DNA of 44,295 bases from an uncultured Lachnospiraceae bacterium. Its GTDB lineage: Bacteria > Bacillota > Clostridia > Lachnospirales > Lachnospiraceae. Shown piece after piece: positions 17,449 through 25,682 of the stretch; within the stretch, counting starts at the first letter, position 1; every line of letters begins with the position of its first letter. The stretch is from NCBI GenBank assembly GCA_902774125.1, contig CACYHD010000007.1:1-44295 (forward strand). The letters are read 5' to 3'. The position numbers and the translations under genes are program-made. A model generated the notes under the pieces. The model saw only the letters and a list, made by a program, of their open reading frames with translations, was not told the origin of the DNA and ran no database searches.

Positions 17449-18489
17449 CTAAACATTAACTAGCTTGTACCCAGCTGCCTTATTTAGTCTGTTCATAACT
17501 GCTACTCCCAAATCTTTTTCTTCAAAAACTTCTGAGTAAATCACATCGACTCCCCATTCGTCGAACTGTCTGAGTGTTCCAAAAAGGTTGCCTGCAACCT
17601 CCTCAATACTGTTTCCAAGAGAAACTATTTTAATATCATCAGAGACATTTTTATATAAGTCCATATGAGTATCAATCGTTATTATACCAGCGTTTTGTCC
17701 CTTCACTGCCTGCTCGATATATTCTGCAACATTCTCGGCCTGACCCTTTACCATAGTGAGGTCAGCCTTTGGGGCATAATGCTTGTACTTCATTCCAGGT
17801 GCCTTAGGCCTGAAATCCTCTGAAGGCTTTTCCAATATTCCTCCATCAACTTCCACATGGTCGATGACCTGCTCTATCATTTTTCGAGTGACAAAACCAG
17901 GTCGTAGTATTGTTGGTGTGCCGGTCAAATCTATTATAGTTGACTCGAGACCAACTCCCACATGTCCCCCATCGATAATCATATCGATTATTCCATTCAT
18001 ATCCTCTACGACATGATCTCCCGTTGTTGGGCTAGGTCTGCCGGATATGTTGGCGCTTGGTGCTGCAATAGGTACCCCGCTTTTTTCAATAAGCATTCTC
18101 GCAATCTTATTGCTTGGGAATCTAACTGCCACTGTATCTAATCCGCCTGTTGTGCCGTCTGGAACAATATCCTTCTTTTTGAAAATCAAAGTCATTGGTC
18201 CCGGCCAAAAAGCGTCCATTAGTTTTCTTGCGTTATCATCAATGTTTGCAACAATGTCATCGAGCATATCCACTGACGATATATGTGCTATAAGCGGATT
18301 GTCGCTAGGTCTTCCTTTGGCCTTATAAATACGTGCTGCTGCCTGGGCATCAAGAGCGTTAGCTCCTAGGCCGTAAACAGTCTCCGTAGGAAAAGCAACT
18401 AAGCCGCCTTCTCTTATTATTTGGCCTGCCTCCTCTAGACATTTTTCGTCTATGGATTCAGGATTAATTTTTACTATTTTTGTTTCCAT
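17449..18489 (-). CDS. Threonylcarbamoyl-AMP synthase (Sua5/TsaC family)
   Basis: 346 residues from ATG 18489; METKIVKIN is the usual Sua5 start. An upstream TTG at 18513 is an alternative, and neither has a strong ribosome site. Motifs: AFPTETVYGLGA, KGRPSDNPLIAHI, FWPGPMTLI and PSANISGRPSPT in the YrdC domain (about 1-200). The C-terminal Sua5 domain (about 215-346; APGMKYKHYAPKA) makes it the long Sua5 form. It makes L-threonylcarbamoyl-adenylate for the t6A37 modification of ANN-decoding tRNAs. Confidence 0.95.
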   Translation of the reverse strand: METKIVKINPESIDEKCLEEAGQIIREGGLVAFPTETVYGLGANALDAQAAARIYKAKGRPSDNPLIAHISSVDMLDDIVANIDDNARKLMDAFWPGPMTLIFKKKDIVPDGTTGGLDTVAVRFPSNKIARMLIEKSGVPIAAPSANISGRPSPTTGDHVVEDMNGIIDMIIDGGHVGVGLESTIIDLTGTPTILRPGFVTRKMIEQVIDHVEVDGGILEKPSEDFRPKAPGMKYKHYAPKADLTMVKGQAENVAEYIEQAVKGQNAGIITIDTHMDLYKNVSDDIKIVSLGNSIEEVAGNLFGTLRQFDEWGVDVIYSEVFEEKDLGVAVMNRLNKAAGYKLVNV

Positions 18490-18528
18490 ATCAACTTTTT
18501 TTAATTTTATCAAATATACTTATCTTCT

Positions 18529-19386
18529 TCAACTTAGCAGGTCTGCCAGCTTGGCGAACTCTTCTAGTGTCAATGTCTCTCCGCGAACAGTCAGCGGCTT
18601 GCCCAACTGTTCAATTGCTGTCTCAATCTGCTCTTTACTAAACTGTAGATTCTGAGCATTTTTAAGTCCGTTAGCAAGTGTTTTGCGCCTCTGGTTAAAT
18701 GACGCACGAATTATTCTAAACATAAGTGCCTCATCCTTAACCTGGACCGGACATTCATCATAGAGATCCAGCTTGATTACTGATGAATCCACGTTAGGTC
18801 TAGGCATAAAGCATGACGCTGGAGCCTTTGCCACAACATAAGCGTCGGCATAGTATTGAACCGCCAATGAAAGTGCTCCGTACTCCTTGCTTCCAGGACC
18901 CGTCTGCATTCTGTCAGCAACTTCTTTTTGAACCATTATAGTAATGCTATCGATTGGCGCCTTGCTCTCAAGCAGCCCCATAACGATAGGTGTTGTTATG
19001 TAATAAGGAAGATTTGCCACAACTTTAATAGGTTTGTTGTCATTGCGATCCGCCACAAGCTGTTTTATGTCAACCTTGAGGGCATCCTCATTAATCACCT
19101 CCACATTGTCATACTCTGACAACGTATCTTCCAAAATAGGAATGAGAGACTTATCAATCTCTACAGCAACAACTTCTCTGGCATACTCGCACAAATACTG
19201 AGTCATTGTTCCGATACCCGGTCCAATCTCTAGCACAAAATCATCAGGACCAATTCCAGATTCCTCAATAATTTCTCTTACGATATTGCCATCGATCAAA
19301 AAGTTTTGTCCAAACTTTTTTTGGAAAGCAAAAGAATATTTATTTATAACCGCTTTTGTCGCCGAAGGCGATGCCAAATAAGCCAT
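18529..19386 (-). CDS. rsmA: 16S rRNA (adenine1518-N6/adenine1519-N6)-dimethyltransferase
   Basis: 285 residues. Motifs: KKFGQNFLID at the start, the SAM-binding loop VLEIGPGIGTMTQYL, VAVEIDKSLIP, and the catalytic NLPYYITTPI. It dimethylates the two adenines of the 3' terminal 16S hairpin during 30S maturation. It is also known as ksgA. AGAGGAG stands upstream. It lies between tatD and sua5 and, with metG, follows the metG-tatD-ksgA order known from Bacillus. Confidence 0.97.
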   Translation of the reverse strand: MAYLASPSATKAVINKYSFAFQKKFGQNFLIDGNIVREIIEESGIGPDDFVLEIGPGIGTMTQYLCEYAREVVAVEIDKSLIPILEDTLSEYDNVEVINEDALKVDIKQLVADRNDNKPIKVVANLPYYITTPIVMGLLESKAPIDSITIMVQKEVADRMQTGPGSKEYGALSLAVQYYADAYVVAKAPASCFMPRPNVDSSVIKLDLYDECPVQVKDEALMFRIIRASFNQRRKTLANGLKNAQNLQFSKEQIETAIEQLGKPLTVRGETLTLEEFAKLADLLS

Positions 19387-19402
19387 AATACTCCTCTAAT
19401 TC

Positions 19403-20167
19403 TTATTTCATCTTATACATCTTCAATGCATTTTGCTTCGTAGTTTCTACAACTTCATCAAAACTAATGTTTTTGATTCTCGCAATTTCTTCTGCCACAT
19501 ATTTGATATATGTCGAGTCGTTTCTTTGTCCTCTAAAAGGAGTCGGTGCGAGATATGGCGCGTCTGTCTCAAGAACAATTCTATCAAGAGGTGTGTACTC
19601 AACAACCTCCTTGAGCTTGCGACCATTCTTAAATGTCACGACACCGCCAACACCGATGTAATAATTCATATCAAGAAACTGTCTAGCCATTTCCTTCTCA
19701 TAGGAAAAACAATGAATAACTCCACCGATTTCCTGAGCATTGTTAGCCTTCATAATCTCGTATGTGTCATTGGCTGCGTCCCTGCTGTGGACAACAATAG
19801 GCATATCATGTCTTCTTGCAATGTCCATCTGTCGCTCAAACGCTTCCCTCTGCATGTTTTTATCGTGCTCTCTGTGATAATCCATTCCAATCTCGCCTAC
19901 AGCAACAATTTTGGAATGAGATAGATTCTCCTCTATCCACTTGTAAATCTCCTCGTTCAAGTCGCCTACTTCGTCAGGATGAATTCCTAGAGCACCAAAA
20001 ACAAAGTCGTATTCATCCACCAGTTGAATAGTGGACTTTAACGACTTTGTATCTGCCGCTATATTTACAATCGTCTCTACGCCGTTATCCTTCATGGATT
20101 CTAGCAGTTCTCTGCGATCATCATCGAACCAACTATCATCCATGTGGGCGTGTGTATCAAAAATCAT
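19403..20167 (-). CDS. TatD family metal-dependent hydrolase
   Basis: 254 residues. Metal-binding motifs of TatD DNases are in order: DTHAHMDD, GIHPDEV, GEIGMDY, VHSRDA, HCFS and LETDAPYLAP. TatD proteins are 3'-5' exonuclease/metal-dependent hydrolases of the amidohydrolase superfamily, cytoplasmic. It follows metG by 26 bases and precedes ksgA by 16. No strong ribosome site is present (CTAGGC), so translation may be coupled. Confidence 0.93.
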   Translation of the reverse strand: MIFDTHAHMDDSWFDDDRRELLESMKDNGVETIVNIAADTKSLKSTIQLVDEYDFVFGALGIHPDEVGDLNEEIYKWIEENLSHSKIVAVGEIGMDYHREHDKNMQREAFERQMDIARRHDMPIVVHSRDAANDTYEIMKANNAQEIGGVIHCFSYEKEMARQFLDMNYYIGVGGVVTFKNGRKLKEVVEYTPLDRIVLETDAPYLAPTPFRGQRNDSTYIKYVAEEIARIKNISFDEVVETTKQNALKMYKMK

Positions 20168-20193
20168 ATTTTTGCCTAGTATAACTCTACTAA

Positions 20194-21771
20194 TTATTCT
20201 GCTGTATCAGCCTCAACCATAGCAACCAAGTCATCCATCTTCATTCTAGCAAATAGGATTTCTGGAGAATCAGTTACCTTGCTGCCTGACTTGTATAGAC
20301 CGAACTCGTCCATGTTATCAAAGCTTCTAAACTCTGCATTGATCTGTGAAAGAATCTTGTCTGCTGTCTCTGGCATAAATGGCTTGATCATACTTGCACC
20401 AATGTTAATACCTTCGATAAGGTTGTAAAGAACAGTTGCAAGTCTATCCTGCTTGTCCTCTTCCTTGGCAAGTGCCCAAGGCATTGTCTCATCAATATAT
20501 TTGTTAAGTCTCTTAAATATAGACATAACAGCACTAAGTGAATCAGCCACTCTTAGGTGATCCATCTTGTCGTTAGCTTCCTTGCAAGCATCTAGTATTG
20601 TCTTCTTAAGCTCTGCATCGATGTCCTCATCAACACCTTTGTTAACTACGTCGCCGCCAAAATACTTGTTAGACATAGAAATAGTTCTGTTAACAAGGTT
20701 ACCTAATGTATTAGCAAGATCTGAGTTCATTCTCTCAAGCATCAAATCCCATGTAATGTTTCCATCGTTTTCGAAAGGCATTTCGTGAAGTACGAAATAT
20801 CTTACAGCGTCTACGCCAAAGTATTTAGCCAAGTCATCAGCATAAATTACATTACCCTTAGACTTACTCATCTTGCCGCCGTCCTGAAGCAACCATGGAT
20901 GACCAAAAACTTGTTTTGGCAATGGAACATCAAGAGCCATAAGCATTGTTGGCCAATAAATAGTATGGAATCTCAAAATATCCTTACCAATCAAGTGAAC
21001 GTTAGCTGGCCAATATTTTTCGTAAAGTGGATCGTGATTGCCGTCTACATCATAGCCTAGGCCAGTGATATAGTTTGATAGCGCATCAATCCAAACATAA
21101 ATAACGTGATCTGGGTCAAAATCAACTGGGATACCCCACTTGAAACTTGTTCTAGAAACACAAAGATCTTGAAGTCCTTTTTCGATAAAGTTCTTCATCA
21201 TCTCATTCTTTCTAGATTCCGGCTGAATGAAATCAGGGTTTTCATTGATATGCTTGATAAGTCTATCCTGATACTTACTCATTCTGAAGAAGTATGCCTC
21301 CTCCTTAGCTGGAGCAACTTCTCTACCACAGTCAGGACACTTGCCATCAACTAGCTGGCTCTCTGTCCAGAATGATTCACAAGGAGTACAATATAGTCCC
21401 TCGTATGAGTCCTTATAAATATCTCCCTGATCGTATAGTTTCCTGAATATTTTTTGAACCTGTTTTTCGTGGTCCTCATCTGTTGTTCTAATAAATCTAT
21501 CGTAGCTAGTTCCCATTAGATCCCAGATTTTTTTGATCTCGCCTGATACAGAATCTACGAACTCCTTAGGTGTTACACCCTGCTCGCCAGCCTTAATCTC
21601 AACCTTCTGTCCGTGCTCGTCTGTTCCTGTTTGGAATCTAACATCATAGCCTTGTTCTCTCTTAAATCTTACAATCGCGTCAGCCAAAACAGCCTCATAT
21701 GTATTTCCAATATGTGGCTTGCCTGATGTGTATGCAATTGCTGTTGTCAAATAAAATGGTTTTTTACTCAT
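20194..21771 (-). CDS. metG: Methionyl-tRNA synthetase
   Basis: 525 residues from ATG 21771 (AAGGA 5 bases upstream); in-frame starts farther up lack family similarity. It is a class I synthetase: PHIGNTYEAVLADAI (HIGH region), a zinc knuckle (CTPCESFW...CPDCG), the KMSKSKGN loop and an anticodon-binding helical domain at the C-terminus. It lacks the extra C-terminal tRNA-binding (EMAP) domain that longer MetG enzymes carry. It is first gene of the operon through comEB. No T-box was seen in the leader. Confidence 0.96.
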   Translation of the reverse strand: MSKKPFYLTTAIAYTSGKPHIGNTYEAVLADAIVRFKREQGYDVRFQTGTDEHGQKVEIKAGEQGVTPKEFVDSVSGEIKKIWDLMGTSYDRFIRTTDEDHEKQVQKIFRKLYDQGDIYKDSYEGLYCTPCESFWTESQLVDGKCPDCGREVAPAKEEAYFFRMSKYQDRLIKHINENPDFIQPESRKNEMMKNFIEKGLQDLCVSRTSFKWGIPVDFDPDHVIYVWIDALSNYITGLGYDVDGNHDPLYEKYWPANVHLIGKDILRFHTIYWPTMLMALDVPLPKQVFGHPWLLQDGGKMSKSKGNVIYADDLAKYFGVDAVRYFVLHEMPFENDGNITWDLMLERMNSDLANTLGNLVNRTISMSNKYFGGDVVNKGVDEDIDAELKKTILDACKEANDKMDHLRVADSLSAVMSIFKRLNKYIDETMPWALAKEEDKQDRLATVLYNLIEGINIGASMIKPFMPETADKILSQINAEFRSFDNMDEFGLYKSGSKVTDSPEILFARMKMDDLVAMVEADTAE

Positions 21772-21860
21772 CTTCTTCCTTACATAGTCGAATGGGACCA
21801 TGCTTTCCTTTCTCAAGATTAAAATAAAAATAGGACTAATATTTTTAGCCACTTCAAACC

Positions 21861-21866
21861 ATTATA
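21861..21866 (-). promoter_or_regulatory. Extended -10 of the metG operon promoter
   Basis: Minus strand reads TGTTATAAT about 90 bases upstream of the metG ATG. The -35 is weak (TTTTGT at 17 bases). The region 21772-21927 otherwise has no recognised element. Confidence 0.5.
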
Positions 21867-21929
21867 ACACACTATTAGCCAAAACAAAACTCACCTAGTT
21901 TAAGGCTATGCAAGTTACATAGCGCAACT

Positions 21930-21963
21930 AAAAACGAGCATCGGCTGCTGCTAATGCTCGTTT
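21930..21963 (-). terminator. Intrinsic terminator after the HPr-like gene
   Basis: A 10-bp perfect stem, AAACGAGCAT (21932-21941) with ATGCTCGTTT (21954-21963), and a T-rich run on the minus strand (TTTTTAG). It separates the HPr-like gene from metG. Confidence 0.85.
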
Positions 21964-21978
21964 CTTACTAATCTTAAT

Positions 21979-22242
21979 CTAGCCGTTAAAACCTTGGCTT
22001 GCGATTTCTACAATCTTGGCCAACGCCTTTTCCTCGTCGTCACCCTCGCACTGGAATGTTATCTCCGCTCCAGGCTTGACGCAAGCTGATATAATGTTGA
22101 TCTGACTCTTAGCGTTAATCACCTTTTCTCCATATATAATAGTCACCTTGCTATCAAACTCCTCCAACGCCTGAGCGATCTTGGCAGACTGCTTGATATT
22201 AAGGCCTTCCGTGTTATTGACTGTAAGTGTTTTGTGTACCAT
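21979..22242 (-). CDS. HPr-like protein lacking His15 (Crh-like)
   Basis: 87 residues, full length for HPr. The active-site region GLHARPA reads GLNIKQSA, so residue 15 is Asn, 17 is Lys and 18 is Gln: PEP-dependent phosphorylation at His15 is impossible. The regulatory Ser46 is kept (NAKSQINI, with Ser exactly at 46). This is the pattern of Crh in Bacillus, where residue 15 is Gln, and Crh acts with CcpA rather than in sugar transport. AGGAGG and its own promoter precede it. Whether an HPr kinase and CcpA partner exist is not visible here. Confidence 0.75.
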   Translation of the reverse strand: MVHKTLTVNNTEGLNIKQSAKIAQALEEFDSKVTIIYGEKVINAKSQINIISACVKPGAEITFQCEGDDEEKALAKIVEIASQGFNG

Positions 22243-22260
22243 TACATCCTCCTATCTTAT

Positions 22261-22311
22261 TAAAAATCCGTTCTTTCATCTAACTTTATTGTACTATATA
22301 ACGGGATTTTT
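22261..22311 (-). terminator. Probable terminator of the B12/ECF operon
   Basis: Minus strand AAAATCCCGTT pairs with AACGGATTTTT across a ~24-base loop, with one bulged base. It ends in T residues 17 bases beyond the stop of the S-component gene. The long loop and overlapping promoter lower confidence. Confidence 0.45.
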
Positions 22312-22316
22312 GTTAA
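22288..22316 (-). promoter_or_regulatory. Sigma-A-type promoter of the HPr-like gene
   Basis: Minus strand TTAACA (22311-22316), a 17-base spacer and TACAAT (22288-22293). It overlaps a stem-loop that probably ends the ECF operon. Confidence 0.7.
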
Positions 22317-22327
22317 GATAAAAGGTC

Positions 22328-22975
22328 TTATTCTCCGTACTTTTTCTTAACTCGGTCTATCTTCATCATAAGTGGCTTGGCCAGTAACCACAAAAACACA
22401 GCAGTTGCGATGGCATGCGTTATATTGAACACAATTCCTGCGCCGTAAATTCCCAGCGCACCTTTCCATGTCGGCCTATCAAGCATCATAAACACTGACC
22501 CCGTATCCACAATCAAGCCGTACACTATAAGCACAACCAAAAAACCAAAAACAGCCAAAACCATTTTGTTTTCTTTTTCCTCTAATATATTGCCGCTAAA
22601 AACTAATGCAGCCACAAAGCCTACCGCTCCAAAAGCAAGCATCTGCCACGGCGTCCAAGGCCCCTGTCCAAAAAAGAAGTTAGAAACGAACGCGGTCAAA
22701 AACCCACATATTATTCCTGCTTCCTTGCCTAGCATAATACCTGTAATTATCACAATTGCTGCACATGGTTTGACCTGCGGCACTGCAAAAAATATTAATC
22801 GTCCTACCACTGCCATACTAACTAACACCGAAATCATCACGACATCTCTGAGCAGTATTTGCTTTTTTTCGAATCTCCACACTAACAAAGCTATTGCTGC
22901 AATAACAAGCAAAACTGAAATTGCATAATAGTTAGCTTCCTTTAATATTGAATTGATTCCAAGTGCTACAATCAT
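22328..22975 (-). CDS. ECF transporter substrate-binding (S) component, predicted cobalamin
   Basis: 215 residues with about six hydrophobic segments. Gly-rich loops such as KPCAAIVIITGIMLGKEAGIICGFLTAFVSNFFFGQGPWTPWQML are typical of the S-component fold. It is the last gene of a six-gene riboswitch operon that also encodes the T and A subunits, so it supplies the substrate specificity of that ECF importer. Cobalamin (or a corrinoid) is inferred from the riboswitch and the DUF4430 proteins, not from the S sequence itself. The ribosome site is AGAGAGAG. A related vitamin or precursor as substrate remains possible. Confidence 0.75.
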   Translation of the reverse strand: MIVALGINSILKEANYYAISVLLVIAAIALLVWRFEKKQILLRDVVMISVLVSMAVVGRLIFFAVPQVKPCAAIVIITGIMLGKEAGIICGFLTAFVSNFFFGQGPWTPWQMLAFGAVGFVAALVFSGNILEEKENKMVLAVFGFLVVLIVYGLIVDTGSVFMMLDRPTWKGALGIYGAGIVFNITHAIATAVFLWLLAKPLMMKIDRVKKKYGE

Positions 22976-22984
22976 AAACTCTCT

Positions 22985-24310
22985 CTATCTACTTTTATAA
23001 AATCTTGTTCTTTTTAGAAACTCCTCTGTGTTGCTCTCCCCGACAATCTCGCCTACAGATAGCATTCCCATTCTGTCTGCCACCGCCTGACAAAACTCCA
23101 TATCGTGACTCACTATGACAATACATTTGTTGTCTTTTTTCATTTGCCACAAAAGCTTGGCAAGTTCTTTTTTGAACTCAATATCGAGTCCTTTAGTAGG
23201 CTCGTCCAGAAGTAATATATCAGGATCACCTGCCAAAACAATTGCGAGCCCGAGCTTTTGTAATTCGCCACCGCTCAAGTCATATGGATGAGATTCAAGC
23301 AACTTTTCAAGTCCCAAAAACTGAATCATCTTTTCCATTTGAGATTGATCCTTGTAAACATCCTTAAGCTCGTCTAAAACCTTTTCTCGGTGAACTAGCA
23401 GCTTAACATCCTGTGGCAAGTACTTGCTTGTCCCCTGCTTTTTGACCTTGCCCTTGTATGGCTTGAGAATGTCAGTAACGCAACCTAGAAGAGTTGTCTT
23501 GCCTGTTCCGTTCCCGCCAATCAAAGCGTATATCTCTGCTCTATTAGCTGTTAGCGAAAGATTTTTCAACACATCCTTGCCATCTCTATAATATCTGTAA
23601 CTAATATTTTTGACCTTAAGCACACACTCTCCCTTAGGAATTTTTTCCATCGTTGGATAGGTTTCTTCGCCGTCCCAATCCCAGTCCGTCAGCTTGCCAT
23701 CCTCTAGTCTAAGCACTCTTGTGGCAATCGATGCCACGCGGTTAATGTGATGCTCTGACATAATTATTGTTGTTCCAAAATCCCTGTTAAGTCTTTGGAC
23801 GAAAGCAAGCAGCTTCATTTCTGAGATTGGATCAAGCATCGCTGTGGCTTCGTCTAGTACGAGCACATCCGGCTCCATTCCCATAACTGCTGCTAAGTTG
23901 AGAATCTGCTTCATACCTCCGGAAAGCTGACACACATCTCTGTCGTACCACTCAGTCATTCCGAAGTACTCGCAAAGCTCGGCTATTCTGAGCCTCATCA
24001 TCTCATTGCTCATACCCATATTCTCAAGGCCGAAGGCCAACTCACTGTAAACTTTCTCCGTCACAATCTGAGTATCAGGGTTTTGGAAAACATATCCAAC
24101 CTTGCCGGCCACTTCCAAATTTCCTGTCAGCTCGCCGCTTGGAGCTATCTCTTTTTTGAGCAATCTAAGGAATGTAGTCTTGCCGCATCCTGTTTGACCA
24201 CCAACGACAACAATCTCTCCTTTTTCAACTTCCAAGGAAAGATTATCCAATATGTTTTGGTCCCCTGTATTATATTTAAAACTTATATTTTGCGCTTTAA
24301 TAATAGCCAT
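22985..24310 (-). CDS. ECF transporter dual-domain ATPase (A components fused)
   Basis: 441 residues with two complete ABC cassettes in one chain. The first has Walker A GGQTGCGKTTF, LSGGMKQ and Walker B VLVLDEATAMLD. The second has GGNGTGKTTLLGC, LSGGELQKLG and ILLLDEPTKGLD. It therefore equals EcfA1+EcfA2 fused. It powers the importer with the adjacent EcfT-like protein. The start overlaps the EcfT-like gene by 28 bases and has AGGAG upstream. It probably serves this operon's S component only, as all subunits are co-encoded. Confidence 0.92.
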   Translation of the reverse strand: MAIIKAQNISFKYNTGDQNILDNLSLEVEKGEIVVVGGQTGCGKTTFLRLLKKEIAPSGELTGNLEVAGKVGYVFQNPDTQIVTEKVYSELAFGLENMGMSNEMMRLRIAELCEYFGMTEWYDRDVCQLSGGMKQILNLAAVMGMEPDVLVLDEATAMLDPISEMKLLAFVQRLNRDFGTTIIMSEHHINRVASIATRVLRLEDGKLTDWDWDGEETYPTMEKIPKGECVLKVKNISYRYYRDGKDVLKNLSLTANRAEIYALIGGNGTGKTTLLGCVTDILKPYKGKVKKQGTSKYLPQDVKLLVHREKVLDELKDVYKDQSQMEKMIQFLGLEKLLESHPYDLSGGELQKLGLAIVLAGDPDILLLDEPTKGLDIEFKKELAKLLWQMKKDNKCIVIVSHDMEFCQAVADRMGMLSVGEIVGESNTEEFLKRTRFYKSR

Positions 24311-25158
24311 CTAATATTTTCTCCTAAATTAATTATCAACGGAATAAGACAAAACACTCCAAATATTATGTCAACCAACACCTGGTTTTTCATATTTACT
24401 GTTGGATAGAAGCTTTGTCGCAAATTGCCTGTTGCAAAAGCCACAATAACCATCGCCATAACAGCAATTGAAACAGCTGCAACAACGCCGTCTCGTATAC
24501 CGAAGCGTTGTCTTTGCAAAAATGTTTTTGGCCCGCTTCCATATTCTCTAGCCTTCATTGAATAGGCTGTCTCGATGGAACTCTCCAAAGCCCATGTTGT
24601 CGTTATCGAAAAAACATGACCGGCCTTTTGCACCGGGCTGCCTCCACCAATATTGTTGGCATCAAGAACATCTCTAGTCTCCTTAGCCCTGGCATTGTAC
24701 ATTGGAATAAATCTAAAAATAAGTGATAGCATAGTCGCTATTCTAGGAGCCCTTCTTCCTACTGTTGCAATAATTCTAGAGCTAGTCATTACATTGGCTA
24801 GGGCCAATATCCATATCATCATGCTGCCTATCATCAGGCCTGTAAGCATTCCGTAAAATACTGCCTCAAAAGTTACCGGACTTCCTGTCGGCAAATAGAA
24901 AAGTGTGGTGTGCCCCCTGTGAGAAAACAAAGGATTAACAACACCACACAAAATCATTAACAATATAATTCCACAATAGCCTTTTACCCCGTCTAGTTTT
25001 CTCACCACAAAGTAATATACACTTCCACAACAAAACGACAATAGCAATAATGCCGTGTGCATATTAAACATTGTAATGCCTATTACTACAGCAAAAAATA
25101 TTAAACTGCTTATTGGATGAACTTCTCGCATTTCATCCCGGTAAAAGGTTTGATTCAT
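24283..25158 (-). CDS. ECF transporter transmembrane component (EcfT/CbiQ family)
   Basis: 291 residues. The hydrophobic segments of EcfT are visible, as is the coupling-helix region with Ala-Arg-Gly-type motifs (RRAPRIATMLSLIFRFIPMY and SMKAREYGSG). These interact with the ATPase grooves. The ATG overlaps the TAA of the DUF4430 gene by one base (TAATG). It is a scaffold between the S component and ATPases in the inner membrane. Confidence 0.9.
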   Translation of the reverse strand: MNQTFYRDEMREVHPISSLIFFAVVIGITMFNMHTALLLLSFCCGSVYYFVVRKLDGVKGYCGIILLMILCGVVNPLFSHRGHTTLFYLPTGSPVTFEAVFYGMLTGLMIGSMMIWILALANVMTSSRIIATVGRRAPRIATMLSLIFRFIPMYNARAKETRDVLDANNIGGGSPVQKAGHVFSITTTWALESSIETAYSMKAREYGSGPKTFLQRQRFGIRDGVVAAVSIAVMAMVIVAFATGNLRQSFYPTVNMKNQVLVDIIFGVFCLIPLIINLGENIRWLLLKRKI

Positions 25159-25682
25159 TATTTAAAATCTCCCATTTCACAAGTAAAGTGCCAAACAATC
25201 TCGTCGCCGGCTTTAACCTGGCGAGCTGCTGAGCTAATCTTGGGCTGCACTCCGTTAACGGAATAAAGCCATCCTGACTGCTGACCGCAAGAAAACTCAT
25301 AAAAATCGCCGATTCCCTTTACGTAAATATTGTCCGAAGTTCCACTTGTCTCGTAGTTAATATCATTTTCCTTCAAGACTCTTGCCAGTACAGTAAAAGC
25401 TGAATCATTTTTTTCCAGATCTACCTCTGTCTTTTTGAGAATAATTCCGCCCTTTGGAACTAGCTTTCTAAGATCAAGGTCTAGCATATCCCTGTGGTCC
25501 AAAACAGTCTTGCACTCCACCTCAATAGTACACTTACCTCCAGTTAACTCTGTTGATAAGCCCTTGCTTGTTTCGTTGTTTCCGCCTCTGGCAAAGTTAC
25601 CTGCGAAGTAAACTATCAGCGCTGTCGCCACAACCAAAAACAATGAATATATTATTCTACCTTTTCTGCTATCCCTATACAT
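25158..25682 (-). CDS. N-terminally anchored DUF4430 (transcobalamin C-domain-like) protein
   Basis: 174 residues from ATG 25682 with GTGGAGG upstream. One N-terminal membrane helix (about 8-27) anchors an external DUF4430-like domain (about 50-174). Its hallmark GWLYSVNG lies about two thirds along, preceded by SAFTVLARVLKENDINYE and followed by KAGDEIVWHFTC. In animal transcobalamin and intrinsic factor this beta domain covers one face of B12. It sits between the alpha/alpha-barrel gene and ecfT, and is coupled to both (8-base and 1-base overlaps). Confidence 0.85.
   Translation of the reverse strand: MYRDSRKGRIIYSLFLVVATALIVYFAGNFARGGNNETSKGLSTELTGGKCTIEVECKTVLDHRDMLDLDLRKLVPKGGIILKKTEVDLEKNDSAFTVLARVLKENDINYETSGTSDNIYVKGIGDFYEFSCGQQSGWLYSVNGVQPKISSAARQVKAGDEIVWHFTCEMGDFK

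Noticed and set aside
19433-19924. Long plus-strand ORF opposite tatD
   Set aside because: The minus-strand frame carries all TatD motifs; the plus ORF has no ribosome site and no recognisable domain.
21772-21980. T-box leader for metG
   Set aside because: No TGGNACCGCG-type antiterminator element or specifier stem was seen; only a promoter and the upstream terminator are present.
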